A DNA stretch of 64,000 nucleotides from Myxococcales bacterium (GTDB lineage: Bacteria; Myxococcota_A; Polyangia; Haliangiales; Haliangiaceae). The notes beneath the pieces were generated by a model. It was not told where the DNA came from and did no database searches. It worked only from the letters and a program-made list of their open reading frames with translations. Location: contig JAQBQE010000059.1 of NCBI GenBank assembly GCA_028287135.1, positions 1 to 64,000 of the forward strand. The letters run 5' to 3'. This document shows, piece by piece, positions 36,543-45,605 of the stretch. The translations under genes and the position numbers were made by a program. Position 1 is the first letter of the stretch. Every line of letters starts with the position of its first letter.

Positions 36543-38300
36543 GTGCGCTGGTGCCTGCTCGGAGTGGTGTGCGTGATCGCGTGCGGAACCCCGAGCTCGC
36601 CGTCGCGCATCGTCCCTGCGACGAAGGTCGTCGCCAGCAACGTGCTGCGCGCTGACTACGCGGGCTCGCCAGCGTGTGGCGACTGCCACGCCGAGGTGTT
36701 CGCGTCGTGGCAACACTCGCCGATGCGCAACATGACACGCGCGGTGGAGACCGCGACCATCCGGGCGCCGTTCGATGGCGCGACCCTCAGCGTCGGCACA
36801 GACACCGTGACGATGGAGATGCAGGGTGCGTCGCGGTACATGCGGCTGGCTACCGCGAAGGGGACCTCGAGGTTCCGGATCACGAAGGTCATCGGCGGTC
36901 GCTATCGCGAAGACTTCGTCGGGATCGACGAGAGTGGGATCGGTGTCGAGCGCGTGATGCCCGCGACCTTCGTGTTCGCGACGACGTCATGGCGCTACAA
37001 GGGCTACTCGGTGATGGTCAAGGAGCGACCGGGCATGTCGGTGCGCGCGGTGTGGGCGAACGAGTGCATCCCCTGTCACAACACGCTTCCGCTCGCGACG
37101 ATGCTGTACGACGAGCTGTACGGGGCAGGTCTGCCGGCGTACCAGGGCAAGCTCTCGGACCGCGTGCTGCCTGCATCGCGGATGTGGACGACCCGGTCGC
37201 GCGACGACGTCGCGCTCGCGAGCTGGTTGCGCGACGAGATCCGGTTCCTCGGCGGGGAGCCGCCGGCGAATGCGTCGCTGCGCGCAACGTTGCCCGCGGC
37301 AGCGACCGCGAGCGAGAGGCACCTCGGCGGCAAGCACCTCGTCGAGCTCGGGATCGGGTGCGAGGCCTGCCACAACGGCGCGAAGGCGCATGCTGCCGAT
37401 CCGAGCGTGCTGCCGAGCTTCGCGGTCGAGAGCTCGCTGATCGCGGTGACTCCCCCTGCGGGCCAGACCGCCACCCGCGCGCAGTGGATCAACCGGACCT
37501 GCGCGAAGTGCCACACCGTCCTGTTCACGCGCTATCCGTGGACGTGGGAGGGCGGCGAGCGCACGAAGCATGTCGGCGGCAGCACGACGAACTCCGGCGA
37601 GGGGCGCGACTTCTTGCTCGGCGGTTGCGCGTCGCAGATGTCGTGCACGACCTGTCACGATCCGCATGCCGAGGATCCGCGCGCCGCGCTCGACGAGCTG
37701 GCGACGCCGGCCGGCAATCGCGTGTGCGTGACCTGTCACCAGGCGCTCGCGCAGGAGGCCACGGTGCTCCGCCACTCGCACCACGCGAAGGGCAGTGCGG
37801 GGACGTCGTGCATCGGATGCCACATGCCGAGGAAGAACATGGGGCTCGACTACGAGCTGGTCCGCTACCACCGGATCGGTTCGCCCACCGACACGCAGCG
37901 GGTCACCGGCGATCGTCCGCTCGAGTGCGCACTGTGTCATGCGGATCGATCGGTGGCTTCGCTGGTGGCGACGCTCGAGCAGTGGTGGGGCAGGCGCTAT
38001 GCGCCCTCCGCGCTGCGCGCGCTGTACGGCGACGATCTCGGCGTCAACGCGATCGCAGCCACGCTGTCACGCGGCAAGCCGCACGAGCAGGCCGTGGCGA
38101 TCGCCGTACGCGGCGAGCACCGTGATCGATCGGCCGTGCCATCGCTGGTCCCCCACCTCGCGCACGCGTACCCGCTGGTCCGGTTCTATGCGCAGCGCGC
38201 GCTCGAGAAGATTCTTCGCGAGCCGGTCGCGATCGATCTGAACGCCTCGGCCGTCCAGATTCGCGCGCAGCTCGCGCGCGAGCCGATCACGGGCCGCTAG
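36543..38300 (+). CDS. Octaheme-type cytochrome c lipoprotein
   Basis: A 585-residue protein with a lipoprotein signal (LLGVVCVIACGTPS) and eight CXXCH motifs: CGDCH, CIPCH, CEACH, CAKCH, CTTCH, CVTCH, CIGCH and CALCH. The spacing fits multiheme cytochromes of the cytochrome c554/DmsE-like type. The last 100 residues have no hemes and look like HEAT-type helices (VPSLVPHLAHAYPLVRFYAQRALEKIL). It is probably an electron carrier on the outer face of a membrane. The start is GTG 36543. The stop shares the CTAG at 38297-38300 with the next gene. Confidence 0.88.
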   Translation: MRWCLLGVVCVIACGTPSSPSRIVPATKVVASNVLRADYAGSPACGDCHAEVFASWQHSPMRNMTRAVETATIRAPFDGATLSVGTDTVTMEMQGASRYMRLATAKGTSRFRITKVIGGRYREDFVGIDESGIGVERVMPATFVFATTSWRYKGYSVMVKERPGMSVRAVWANECIPCHNTLPLATMLYDELYGAGLPAYQGKLSDRVLPASRMWTTRSRDDVALASWLRDEIRFLGGEPPANASLRATLPAAATASERHLGGKHLVELGIGCEACHNGAKAHAADPSVLPSFAVESSLIAVTPPAGQTATRAQWINRTCAKCHTVLFTRYPWTWEGGERTKHVGGSTTNSGEGRDFLLGGCASQMSCTTCHDPHAEDPRAALDELATPAGNRVCVTCHQALAQEATVLRHSHHAKGSAGTSCIGCHMPRKNMGLDYELVRYHRIGSPTDTQRVTGDRPLECALCHADRSVASLVATLEQWWGRRYAPSALRALYGDDLGVNAIAATLSRGKPHEQAVAIAVRGEHRDRSAVPSLVPHLAHAYPLVRFYAQRALEKILREPVAIDLNASAVQIRAQLAREPITGR

Positions 38301-39091
38301 CCGAACCGGCGCGAGAATCGCGCGAACAGCGAGCCACCTGCCAGCATCAGCGAGACCGCGACGCACAGCAGCGAGGCGAGGACGCAGCCGATCACCGGCC
38401 CGAGACCGGTCGCCGCGAGCAGGCCGAGCACGATGGCCGCGAGCCCGCCCATCACCATCACGCCACTCGAGGCGCGGACGATGTCGCGAGTGACGTGCAA
38501 CCGGGTCGGCAGGTGCTCGGGCGTCTCCTCCGAAACCTCGGGTTGTGCGGGGCCGCCGAGCAGCAGCGAGAAGCCGAGGACGATCGCGGCGGCCGATAGC
38601 AGCTGCGCTTCGAGCACGCCGAGCAGGGCGAGCACGCCGAGGATGATCGCCGCGAGCCCGCCGAACATCTCGGTCGAGATGCCGAGCACGTCGATCCGCT
38701 CGCGTCCCTCGATCTTGAGTGCGGCCTGCCAGCGCGCCGCGATCGTCAGGCCCTGGGCGAGCAGCGACAGGCCGACCGCGATCGTCGCCATCGCGGCCAT
38801 CGCGGCTGGATGCGTTCCGGACAGACCGATCACCGAGAGCACGACACCGAGCAGGCCCGTGAACAGCTCGTAGGACGATCCGGTCGCCATCGCGATCCGG
38901 GCTGCGTACTCCTCGTCGGACGGTCGGTCGATCGACAGCTTCGAGATCGCGTCCGGCGTCGGCTCGGGAATCGCTGCGTCGGGCGGCGGTCCTGCATCAG
39001 GGGGCGGATAGAGGAGCTCGTGGTGCTCGTGGTCCGGGTCATAGGGGGTGGTTCGGACGGTGCCCATACGCGCACGGGGTGCATTGCGCAT
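38297..39091 (-). CDS. Six-helix membrane protein of unknown function
   Basis: About 264 residues. A cytosolic Pro/Asp-rich N-terminus of some 75 residues is followed by about six hydrophobic helices in three pairs ([89 protein letters not shown]). The helix pairs look alike, which suggests internal duplication. No family is recognised. ATG 39091 has GGGAG upstream; ATG 39067 is the alternative. It is divergent from panB with about 160 bases between. Confidence 0.65.
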   Translation of the reverse strand: MRNAPRARMGTVRTTPYDPDHEHHELLYPPPDAGPPPDAAIPEPTPDAISKLSIDRPSDEEYAARIAMATGSSYELFTGLLGVVLSVIGLSGTHPAAMAAMATIAVGLSLLAQGLTIAARWQAALKIEGRERIDVLGISTEMFGGLAAIILGVLALLGVLEAQLLSAAAIVLGFSLLLGGPAQPEVSEETPEHLPTRLHVTRDIVRASSGVMVMGGLAAIVLGLLAATGLGPVIGCVLASLLCVAVSLMLAGGSLFARFSRRFG

Positions 39092-39253
39092 GCCGCGCAC
39101 TCCCGAAAACTGCCGAGCAGACGAGGGCTTACGAACCACTCTCACGGGGTTTTCGATCGGTGCTACAACCGGATCGGTAGCCCAGGTGCGCGTAGCCGGA
39201 TGGTCCGGCATGTGACTCCAAGAGGGCATATCGAGATCGAAAGGCAGGACGGA

Positions 39254-40138
39254 ATGCAGACGACTCCTCGTCGCGTCACCATCCAGACGCTGCGGCAGAT
39301 GAAAGAGAAGGGCGACCGGATCGCCATGCTCACTGCCTATGACGCAACCTTCGCGCGCCTCCTCGACGAGGCCGGCGCGGATGTGCTGCTGGTCGGCGAT
39401 TCCCTCGGCATGGTGATCCAGGGTCACGACACGACCCTGCCGGTCACGCTCGACGAGATCGCCTATCACTGTCGGGCGGTCGCCCGCGGTGCACGCCGTG
39501 CTCACATCGTCGGGGACATGCCGTTCATGTCCTATCAGGCATCGATCGAGCAGGCGATGATCAACGCCGGCAGGCTGATGAAGGAAGGCGGCTGCCACTC
39601 GGTCAAGCTCGAGGGCGGTGCCGTCCACGCCGAGCTGGTTCGCAGGCTGGTCTCGGCCGGCATCCCGGTGATGGGCCACATCGGGCTGACGCCCCAGAGC
39701 TATCACCAGCTCGGCGGCTTCAAGGTCCAGGGCCGCGACGCGGGCGGACGCGAGCGCCTGCTCGAGGACGCCAAGGCGCTCGAGGAGGCTGGCTGCTACG
39801 CGATCGTGCTCGAAGCGATTCCGGCGGACATCGCCCGCGACATCACGGCGGCGGTGTCGATTCCGACGATCGGCATCGGCGCGGGCGTCGGATGTGACGG
39901 TCAAGTCCTCGTGTCGTATGACGCGCTCGGCATGGACGAATCGTTCAAGCCGCGGTTCGTTCGCCGGTACGCGACACTCGGCTCGACGATCAAGGATGCG
40001 ATCTCGCACTACGTCGCCGACGTCCGATCGGGTGCGTTCCCGTCGGATGCCGAGTCGTTCACGGTGAGCGAGAACAAGGCAACGCCGAGCACGATGGAAT
40101 CGGCGCCGTACTCGACGCCGGCCAGCGCGAAGAAGTAG
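39254..40138 (+). CDS. panB: 3-methyl-2-oxobutanoate hydroxymethyltransferase
   Basis: A 294-residue PanB, which adds a hydroxymethyl group from methylene-tetrahydrofolate to ketoisovalerate in pantothenate synthesis. Motifs seen are [63 protein letters not shown] and IGIGAG. The C-terminal 25 residues (Ser/Ala/Pro-rich) exceed the usual length of about 265. ATG 39254 follows AGGACGG. panC and panD are not in the window. It is convergent with the following lipoprotein gene, 14 bases apart. Confidence 0.95.
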   Translation: MQTTPRRVTIQTLRQMKEKGDRIAMLTAYDATFARLLDEAGADVLLVGDSLGMVIQGHDTTLPVTLDEIAYHCRAVARGARRAHIVGDMPFMSYQASIEQAMINAGRLMKEGGCHSVKLEGGAVHAELVRRLVSAGIPVMGHIGLTPQSYHQLGGFKVQGRDAGGRERLLEDAKALEEAGCYAIVLEAIPADIARDITAAVSIPTIGIGAGVGCDGQVLVSYDALGMDESFKPRFVRRYATLGSTIKDAISHYVADVRSGAFPSDAESFTVSENKATPSTMESAPYSTPASAKK

Positions 40139-40152
40139 CCGACCACGTCGCG

Positions 40153-40764
40153 TCAGCGATCGCGCATGATGTCGGGCCGGCTCTGCTCGTCGGGCTCGGG
40201 CTGCGGGGGCTGAGCTGGCGCCGTGCTCGACTCGTCGGGGCCCGGCTGCGACGGCAATGTCGGGTCCTGCGGAACGCGGTCGGTCGTGCCCGGATCATTC
40301 GGCATCACCGGTGGTTGCTGCTGGGGCGGCCGCGGATTCGCGTACGGCGCGGGCTCCTGCGGCATCGGTTCGCGGGGCGCCGGCTCGGACTGCATGTCGC
40401 GCGCGTCGCGTTGCGCCGTGGCGCTTGGTGAGGTGCCCGGGCGATGGTCGAGCTGGTAGTTCGCGTAGCTCTCGGGCCGCTCGATCCGCGCCAGTGCCGG
40501 CGGCGGCGTCGCGATCCGGCGCCACGGGCCGAACAGATCGGCCGAGCGATACCAGCCGTCCGCGCGATAGAGCCAGTACGCGTTGTTCGCCCGGAACACC
40601 GGCTCGCTGGCGCCGAGTGCGACCTCGACCTCGGGCGCGATGACGACGAGCCCCGGCGGCTGCCGCGCATTCGGGTCGGACGCCGCAAACTCGACGCTCT
40701 CGTTGCTCGCGGCGCACGCCGCTCCGAGAGTTGCCGACAGGATGAGCGCGAGGGTTCTGGTCAT
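40153..40764 (-). CDS. Lipoprotein with aromatic-rich motif and Pro/Gln tail
   Basis: A 203-residue lipoprotein (LILSATLGAACAAS). A compact domain near residues 35-95 carries the aromatic motif YWLYRADGWYRSADLFGPWR. The last 100 residues are Pro/Gln/Asp-rich and likely disordered. I do not recognise a functional family. Such aromatic repeats occur in small exported proteins of unknown role. It lies between panB and the second GST, with the latter divergent and about 170 bases away. Confidence 0.65.
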   Translation of the reverse strand: MTRTLALILSATLGAACAASNESVEFAASDPNARQPPGLVVIAPEVEVALGASEPVFRANNAYWLYRADGWYRSADLFGPWRRIATPPPALARIERPESYANYQLDHRPGTSPSATAQRDARDMQSEPAPREPMPQEPAPYANPRPPQQQPPVMPNDPGTTDRVPQDPTLPSQPGPDESSTAPAQPPQPEPDEQSRPDIMRDR

Positions 40765-40937
40765 GACACGTCCTCCACTCGTGGTCGCAGCATCACCCGT
40801 GCCACGGGACCGTGCGCGCCCCGATCACAGCGGGGGTGCCTGCTGCGGGAGACCCCGATGCGCCCACGGCTCGGTGTGCCGAAGATCCCCGCGCCATGCG
40901 CGATCGAGTCGTCGACGAACACGAGTACGCTGCCGCC

Positions 40938-41543
40938 GTGTTCAAGCTCTACTACGCAGCCGGCGGCTGTTCGATCTCGCCCCACATTGCACTGCGCGAG
41001 GTCGGCGCGTCGTTCGAGCTCCACACCGTGGATCTGCGACGCAAGAAGCTCGAGGACGGTAGTGACTTCGCGGCGATCAATCCCAAGGCCCAGATCCCGG
41101 CGCTCGTCCTGCCCGATGGCCAGCTGCTCACCGAGGGCTCGGCGATGGTTCAGTACATCGCCGATCTCGATCCGCGATCGAACCTCGCGCCACCGCCCGG
41201 ATCCTTCGAGCGCGTGCGGCTGCAAGAGTGGCTGAACTTCATCGCCACCGAGCTGCACAAGGGCATCGCGCCGCTGATCAAGAACGAGGGCACCGAGGAC
41301 TACCGCAAGCTGCTGCGCGAACGGATCGCGGGCAAGCTCGCGTTCGTCGCCGCGAGCCTCGGCACGCCCTACCTGATGGGTGCCCAGTTCACCGTCGCCG
41401 ACGGCTACCTGTTCTACGTCCTGCGCAGCTGGCAGCGCGTGCTGTCGAGCGAGCTGCCCGCCGTGCTGTCCACGTACTACCAGGCGCTCGTCGATCGTCC
41501 CTCGGTCAAGGCCGCGCTCCTCGCGGAGGGCCTGCAACCGTAG
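40938..41543 (+). CDS. Glutathione S-transferase, second copy
   Basis: A 201-residue GST related to the one at 35868 but diverged. It opens FKLYYAAGGCSISPHIALRE, with the catalytic-site Cys preceded by GG rather than PGA. The glutathione block reads AQIPALVLPDGQLLTEGSAMVQYIAD, and the helical domain includes FIATELHKGIAPLI and YLMGAQFTVADGYLFYVL. It is a cytosolic enzyme of unknown substrate. The likely start is GTG 40938, which gives the normal GST beginning; ATG 40896 is in frame. It ends 2 bases before the convergent PAAR gene. Confidence 0.88.
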   Translation: MFKLYYAAGGCSISPHIALREVGASFELHTVDLRRKKLEDGSDFAAINPKAQIPALVLPDGQLLTEGSAMVQYIADLDPRSNLAPPPGSFERVRLQEWLNFIATELHKGIAPLIKNEGTEDYRKLLRERIAGKLAFVAASLGTPYLMGAQFTVADGYLFYVLRSWQRVLSSELPAVLSTYYQALVDRPSVKAALLAEGLQP

Positions 41544-41545
41544 GA

Positions 41546-41866
41546 TCAGCCGCCGGTGATGACGTTGCTGGAGCCCTCGATCAGCTTGCCGCTACCACCG
41601 CAGTGCGTGTCGGCATCACCGAGGCGGTGCGCCGCCTTGTTGTTGATGAACACGGTGCCGCTGCCGGCCGCAGCGGTCCACGTGTTCGGGCCGCAGCACG
41701 CCGCATGGATGCCCTTGTCGCCGACCCGCACGGACGGTCGACTGTTCGTGAACACGTCCGGTGAGCCCTGGATCGCGGGACCGACACACGGATGCGGACA
41801 CGCCGGGCAGCCGTGCGCGTCCGCGGGCACCATCGACTTGTCGCCGAGTCTTCCTTGGGGTGGCAT
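41546..41866 (-). CDS. PAAR-domain spike-tip protein
   Basis: A 106-residue protein made almost wholly of a PAAR domain. The repeat pattern runs GRLGDKSM, HGCPACPHPCVGPAIQGSPDVF, VRVGDKGI, GSGTVFINNKAAHRLGDADTHCGG. PAAR proteins cap the VgrG spike of type VI secretion systems and related contractile injectors. ATG 41866 has GAGGAG upstream. It has no toxin extension. It follows the gene at 41878 by 11 bases. No sheath, baseplate or ClpV gene lies in the window, so the apparatus it serves must be encoded elsewhere. Confidence 0.85.
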   Translation of the reverse strand: MPPQGRLGDKSMVPADAHGCPACPHPCVGPAIQGSPDVFTNSRPSVRVGDKGIHAACCGPNTWTAAAGSGTVFINNKAAHRLGDADTHCGGSGKLIEGSSNVITGG

Positions 41867-41877
41867 CGCGCTCTCCT

Positions 41878-42714
41878 CTACTTGAATCCGCCAGGGGGCA
41901 TCATCGCCGTGCCGGCCGCGACCGGGCCGGGAACTGGAATCGGCAGTGCCATGCTCGGGACCGCGCCGATGCCGAGCACGTTGGTGACCATCGTGCTCGC
42001 CTGCCAGAGCTTGAAGCTCTTGTCGAAGGCGTCGCAGATCGCCTCGAACAGCTTGTCGTGATACGGCGCCATCGGATCGCCGAGCATCCCCTGCATCTGC
42101 ATCTTCATCACGTTGGGCATCAGCGGTGCGGTGACCTGGGTCAGCGCGATCACCGGGACCGGCGTGTTCGGGGTCGGCGGTGCGACCGGCGACGGGCACA
42201 TCGTGAACATCGGCCAGAACGGCAGGCCGGGGATCTTGATCGTCGCGGTGTAAGCGAGCCACGCCGTGCTGATCACGTTCGCGATCGCCGTCGAGTACTT
42301 GAGCTCGTTGGGGCTCGCCTTGGGCGCCGACGCCATGATCAGCGGCATCAGCGGCGGTCCGACGACCTGGCCGAGGGTCGCGACCGGACCCGCGACGATC
42401 ACGCCGGCCATCGACGCGAGCGATTGCCACTGACCCCATGCGGAACAGATCGCCGAGCACATGCCGTCGATGAAGCTGCCGAACTTTCCGACCAGCATCT
42501 TCTGCGTGTCGGTGTGGTACTTGTTCATCGACTGCGGCTGGAACAGCGGCGGCATCCCGGGGGCGGTCGACTTCTCGCTGGCCGTGAACGCATCGCCGAA
42601 CTGTTTACCGGCCTCTCCCGCAGGCTCCGACCAGTTGGACGGGACCTTCAGGCTGAAGCCCATGAACTTCGCCCGGGCGGCCTGCTGCATGAGGGAAGCT
42701 TGCGGAGCGGGCAT
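41878..42714 (-). CDS. Hydrophobic PAAR-linked protein of unknown function
   Basis: About 278 residues with long hydrophobic stretches (ASMAGVIVAGPVATLGQVVG, IANVISTAWLAYTAT, VPVIALTQVTAPLMP) and a Gly/Pro/Met-rich C-terminus. It lies 11 bases upstream of the PAAR gene and is surely transcribed with it, so it could be a cargo, adaptor or membrane-active effector for the same spike. I do not recognise the family, and no immunity gene is obvious. The start is ATG 42714; a TTG at 42723 is also in frame. Confidence 0.65.
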   Translation of the reverse strand: MPAPQASLMQQAARAKFMGFSLKVPSNWSEPAGEAGKQFGDAFTASEKSTAPGMPPLFQPQSMNKYHTDTQKMLVGKFGSFIDGMCSAICSAWGQWQSLASMAGVIVAGPVATLGQVVGPPLMPLIMASAPKASPNELKYSTAIANVISTAWLAYTATIKIPGLPFWPMFTMCPSPVAPPTPNTPVPVIALTQVTAPLMPNVMKMQMQGMLGDPMAPYHDKLFEAICDAFDKSFKLWQASTMVTNVLGIGAVPSMALPIPVPGPVAAGTAMMPPGGFK

Positions 42715-42783
42715 GCTGGCCAAGAATATACGGTTCCCGGGTGGGGGAACGTTCCCTCGACCGGCTGATCTGCCCGGTGCGCC

Positions 42784-43761
42784 TCAGGTTTTGCGGGCCC
42801 GGAGGTAGTGAGTGCGGTACGTGACCGTGCTCCGGGCGTCCCGGCGCAGGGTCCAGGGCACCTCGGCCTCGTCCTCGATCGCGTAGCGCCCGCCCAGGCC
42901 GTCACCGTCCCGCAGGATCCGGGCGACCTCGGCCGCGGGATCCGCACTGCCGAGCCGCTCGTGCTCGTGCATGACGCTGCTCTGCCACGAGTAGGGCGAT
43001 GCCAGGATCAGCTCGCCGCCGCGCGCACACAGGCCATCGAGCACCGAGAGCAGCTGGCGCGGCCGGCTGACCGAGTCGAGCAGGTTGAGCGCGACGACGC
43101 GGCCGAACATCCCGGGGATCAACGGCGGATCGAGCGCGTCACCACACAGCAGCGTACGTCGTGCGGCAGGAACCGCGCGGTCGCCGGCGCCGATGGTTGC
43201 CGCCGCGTAGTGCCGGCCGGCGAGTCGGCGACCGTAGGACAGCCGCGCACCGTCGAGCAGACGTGCCGCGCGCCGGACCGCGCCGAACTGGAGGTCGAGT
43301 CCGACCACGTGATCCGCGCCGGCGGCGAGCTCCGCCGTGATCCGCCCGACACTGCAGCCGAGCTCGACCGCGAGCGCGACGCGGTGGCTCGCGCGTGCCG
43401 CGATCCGTTCGACGATCGCCTGCGCGCCGAACCCATCGCTCGGCTCGGAACGGTCACCCCAGTGGGCATCGAGGTAGATCGAGAGATGTTCGAGCAGCCG
43501 CGCATACGGCGCGTCATCGGGACTGTCGGCGACCAGCAGTGCCGCGACCTCGGGGGACAGCTCGCGCTCGACCACGGTCGCGATCTCGCTGCGTAGATAG
43601 TTCGCGGGGTCCGCCATCACGATCGGGATGCCGTCGACGATCGGATAGCGACGGCCACACTCACACGCGAGCACGTCGCCGGTACGCGCGAGCGTGCGGA
43701 CGTCGAGCCGGTCACCCGTGCGCGTCCGGCACCCAGGGCACACCACCAGATCGAGGTTCAT
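42784..43761 (-). CDS. SAM-dependent methyltransferase with Trm112-like zinc ribbon
   Basis: A 325-residue protein. The first 55 residues resemble Trm112-type zinc ribbons (VVCPGC, then CECGRRYPIVDGIPIVM). Residues about 125-300 are a class I methyltransferase (motif I VALAVELGCSVGRITAEL, then HVVGLDLQFGAV, and GRVVALNLLDSVSRP). The substrate is unknown. It lies upstream of the PAAR-linked pair on the same strand with a gap of about 70 bases, and 35 bases from the divergent VgrG-tail-like gene, so it may belong to the same group. Confidence 0.8.
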   Translation of the reverse strand: MNLDLVVCPGCRTRTGDRLDVRTLARTGDVLACECGRRYPIVDGIPIVMADPANYLRSEIATVVERELSPEVAALLVADSPDDAPYARLLEHLSIYLDAHWGDRSEPSDGFGAQAIVERIAARASHRVALAVELGCSVGRITAELAAGADHVVGLDLQFGAVRRAARLLDGARLSYGRRLAGRHYAAATIGAGDRAVPAARRTLLCGDALDPPLIPGMFGRVVALNLLDSVSRPRQLLSVLDGLCARGGELILASPYSWQSSVMHEHERLGSADPAAEVARILRDGDGLGGRYAIEDEAEVPWTLRRDARSTVTYRTHYLRARKT

Positions 43762-43796
43762 CAGCCCCCTTCCGTACCATGTGATAGCCTTATTCC

Positions 43797-44183
43797 ATGG
43801 CCGGATCTCCGAAGGAAAAGCTCCACACGCAGACGGGAGCCGAAGAGGTTACCGACGAGCGCGAGCTGTACCTGAAGGATGGCCGCAAGCTCGTCGTCAC
43901 CGAAGCGGGGAGCGATCAGCTGGTCGAGATTCGCAGCGAGTCGGGGATGCTCGAGCTGCGGATCAAGCTGACCGAGCAGGGCCCGGTGCTCCAGATGGAG
44001 AGCCTGCGCTTGCAGCTGAAGGCGAGCGAAGCGGTCGAAATCGAATCTCCGCGCGTCGAGATCAAGGGCTCCGAGCGGGTCGATGTCAGCGGCGGGCAGG
44101 TCAAGGTCACGAGCGACGAGGACGTCAACGTCGAGGCCAAGGGCGAGGTCCGCGTCGTCGGCAAGATGATCTACCTCAACTAG
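43797..44183 (+). CDS. Stand-alone VgrG/gp5 C-terminal beta-helix-like protein
   Basis: A 128-residue protein whose middle and end show the short alternating strand repeats of a gp5/VgrG triple-stranded beta-helix: [62 protein letters not shown]. It has no gp27/gp44-like base domain, so it is a spike shaft without a base. Such proteins could trimerise under the PAAR tip encoded nearby at 41546. ATG 43797 lacks a clear ribosome site. The stop shares the CTAG at 44180-44183. Confidence 0.75.
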   Translation: MAGSPKEKLHTQTGAEEVTDERELYLKDGRKLVVTEAGSDQLVEIRSESGMLELRIKLTEQGPVLQMESLRLQLKASEAVEIESPRVEIKGSERVDVSGGQVKVTSDEDVNVEAKGEVRVVGKMIYLN

Positions 44184-45445
44184 TCCGCGCGCCCGGTCTG
44201 GACCGGCGCTCCCTCGGCCCGCGGCACGAGCTTCAGGAGCTCGCCGTTGTCCTCGTCGGTCAGCAGGTACAGCGCACCGTCGGGGCCCATGCGGACGTCA
44301 CGGAACCGCGCGCGATCCACGAGCAGGCGTTCCTCGCCGACGACGCGCTCGCCGTCGAGCACGAGCCGCGCGACATGCTTCGCCGCGAGCCCACCTACGA
44401 ACAGGTTGCCGCGCCACGCCGGGACGAGGTCGCCCGTGTAGAACGCCATCCCCGACGGTGCGATCACCGGATCCCAGTAGTAGATCGGTTGCTCCATGCC
44501 CGGCGCCTTCGTCAGGCCTCCGCCGATCGTGCCGCCGTCGTACTCGATGCCGTACGCGATCACGGGCCATCCGTAATTCTTGCCGGGCCGCACGATGTTG
44601 ACCTCGTCGCCGCCACGCGTGCCGTGCTCGACGACCCACAGCTCGCCGGTCTGCGGGTGGAGCGCTGCTGCCTGGATGTTGCGGTGTCCGAACGAGTAGA
44701 TGTCGGGCAAGGCACCGGGCGTGCCCACGAACGGGTTGTCCGTGGGGACCGAGCCATCGGGGTGAATGCGGACGACCTTGCCGAAGTGGCTGTCCAGCGC
44801 CTGCGCCTGCTTGCGACCCTCGGGGATCGAGCGCTCGCCGAGCGCGACGAACAGCGTGCCGTCCCTGGCGAACACGAGGCGGCTTCCGAAATGCTTGGTG
44901 GAGTCGAGCGTCGGCTTCATCCGCCAGATCACCTCGACGTTCTCGAGCCGCGGCGCGGCGTCACGCACGAGGCGACCCCGCGCGACGGCGGTTCCGTTGC
45001 CACCGTCGCGCGGCTCGGCATAACTCCAGTAGATCCGCTGGTTGTCCGCGAACGCGGGATCGATCACGACATCGAGCAGACCGCCCTGATCGCGCGCGTC
45101 GACCGGTGGCAGACCTGCCACCGCCGGTGACAGTGCACCGCCGCTCGTGATCACGCGGAGCCGACCGGGCCGCTCGGTCACCAGCATCGAACCATCGGGA
45201 AGGAACGCGAGCGCCCACGGATGCTCGAGCCCCTTGGCGATCACCGCGGTGTCGAGCGCGACCTTCGATCGGGTCAGCGGCGCACGGGTCTGACCGGCGA
45301 CCGCGGGCTGCTGGTCACGCGCTTCGGGAGATCGGGTCTCCACCGGCTCGCCCTCGACGCGGTTCCCGGCGCCCGAGCTCTTGGTGCCGCCGCACGAGGA
45401 GGTCAGTGCCAGGCACGAGGACAGGATGATGAGCTGATGGCGCAT
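44180..45445 (-). CDS. PQQ-dependent aldose sugar dehydrogenase-like lipoprotein
   Basis: A 421-residue lipoprotein ([15 protein letters not shown]) followed by a linker and a six-bladed propeller of the soluble glucose/sorbosone dehydrogenase family. Diagnostic segments are [78 protein letters not shown] and [17 protein letters not shown]. These proteins oxidise aldoses in the periplasm with PQQ and calcium. No pqq synthesis genes are present. It is divergent from the TonB receptor gene with a gap of about 160 bases. Confidence 0.9.
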   Translation of the reverse strand: MRHQLIILSSCLALTSSCGGTKSSGAGNRVEGEPVETRSPEARDQQPAVAGQTRAPLTRSKVALDTAVIAKGLEHPWALAFLPDGSMLVTERPGRLRVITSGGALSPAVAGLPPVDARDQGGLLDVVIDPAFADNQRIYWSYAEPRDGGNGTAVARGRLVRDAAPRLENVEVIWRMKPTLDSTKHFGSRLVFARDGTLFVALGERSIPEGRKQAQALDSHFGKVVRIHPDGSVPTDNPFVGTPGALPDIYSFGHRNIQAAALHPQTGELWVVEHGTRGGDEVNIVRPGKNYGWPVIAYGIEYDGGTIGGGLTKAPGMEQPIYYWDPVIAPSGMAFYTGDLVPAWRGNLFVGGLAAKHVARLVLDGERVVGEERLLVDRARFRDVRMGPDGALYLLTDEDNGELLKLVPRAEGAPVQTGRAD

Positions 45446-45605
45446 GACTCAAAGTCTGGATCCGATGACCGGTTTGCCACGCGCGAGTGGTCGATGATCG
45501 ACGAGGGCGGGCTCGCACGCTGTGACCGCAGCGCACGACGCGACGGTGCGCTGCACGACGCGCGCGTGGTCGCGCTGGCGTGTGCCGTGCACGCCTCGGC
45601 GCGCG

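Noticed and set aside
41546..42460. A 304-residue frame joining the PAAR gene to upstream sequence
   Set aside because: The upstream half is antisense-like shadow of the gene at 41878. The PAAR gene has its own ATG with GAGGAG at 41866.
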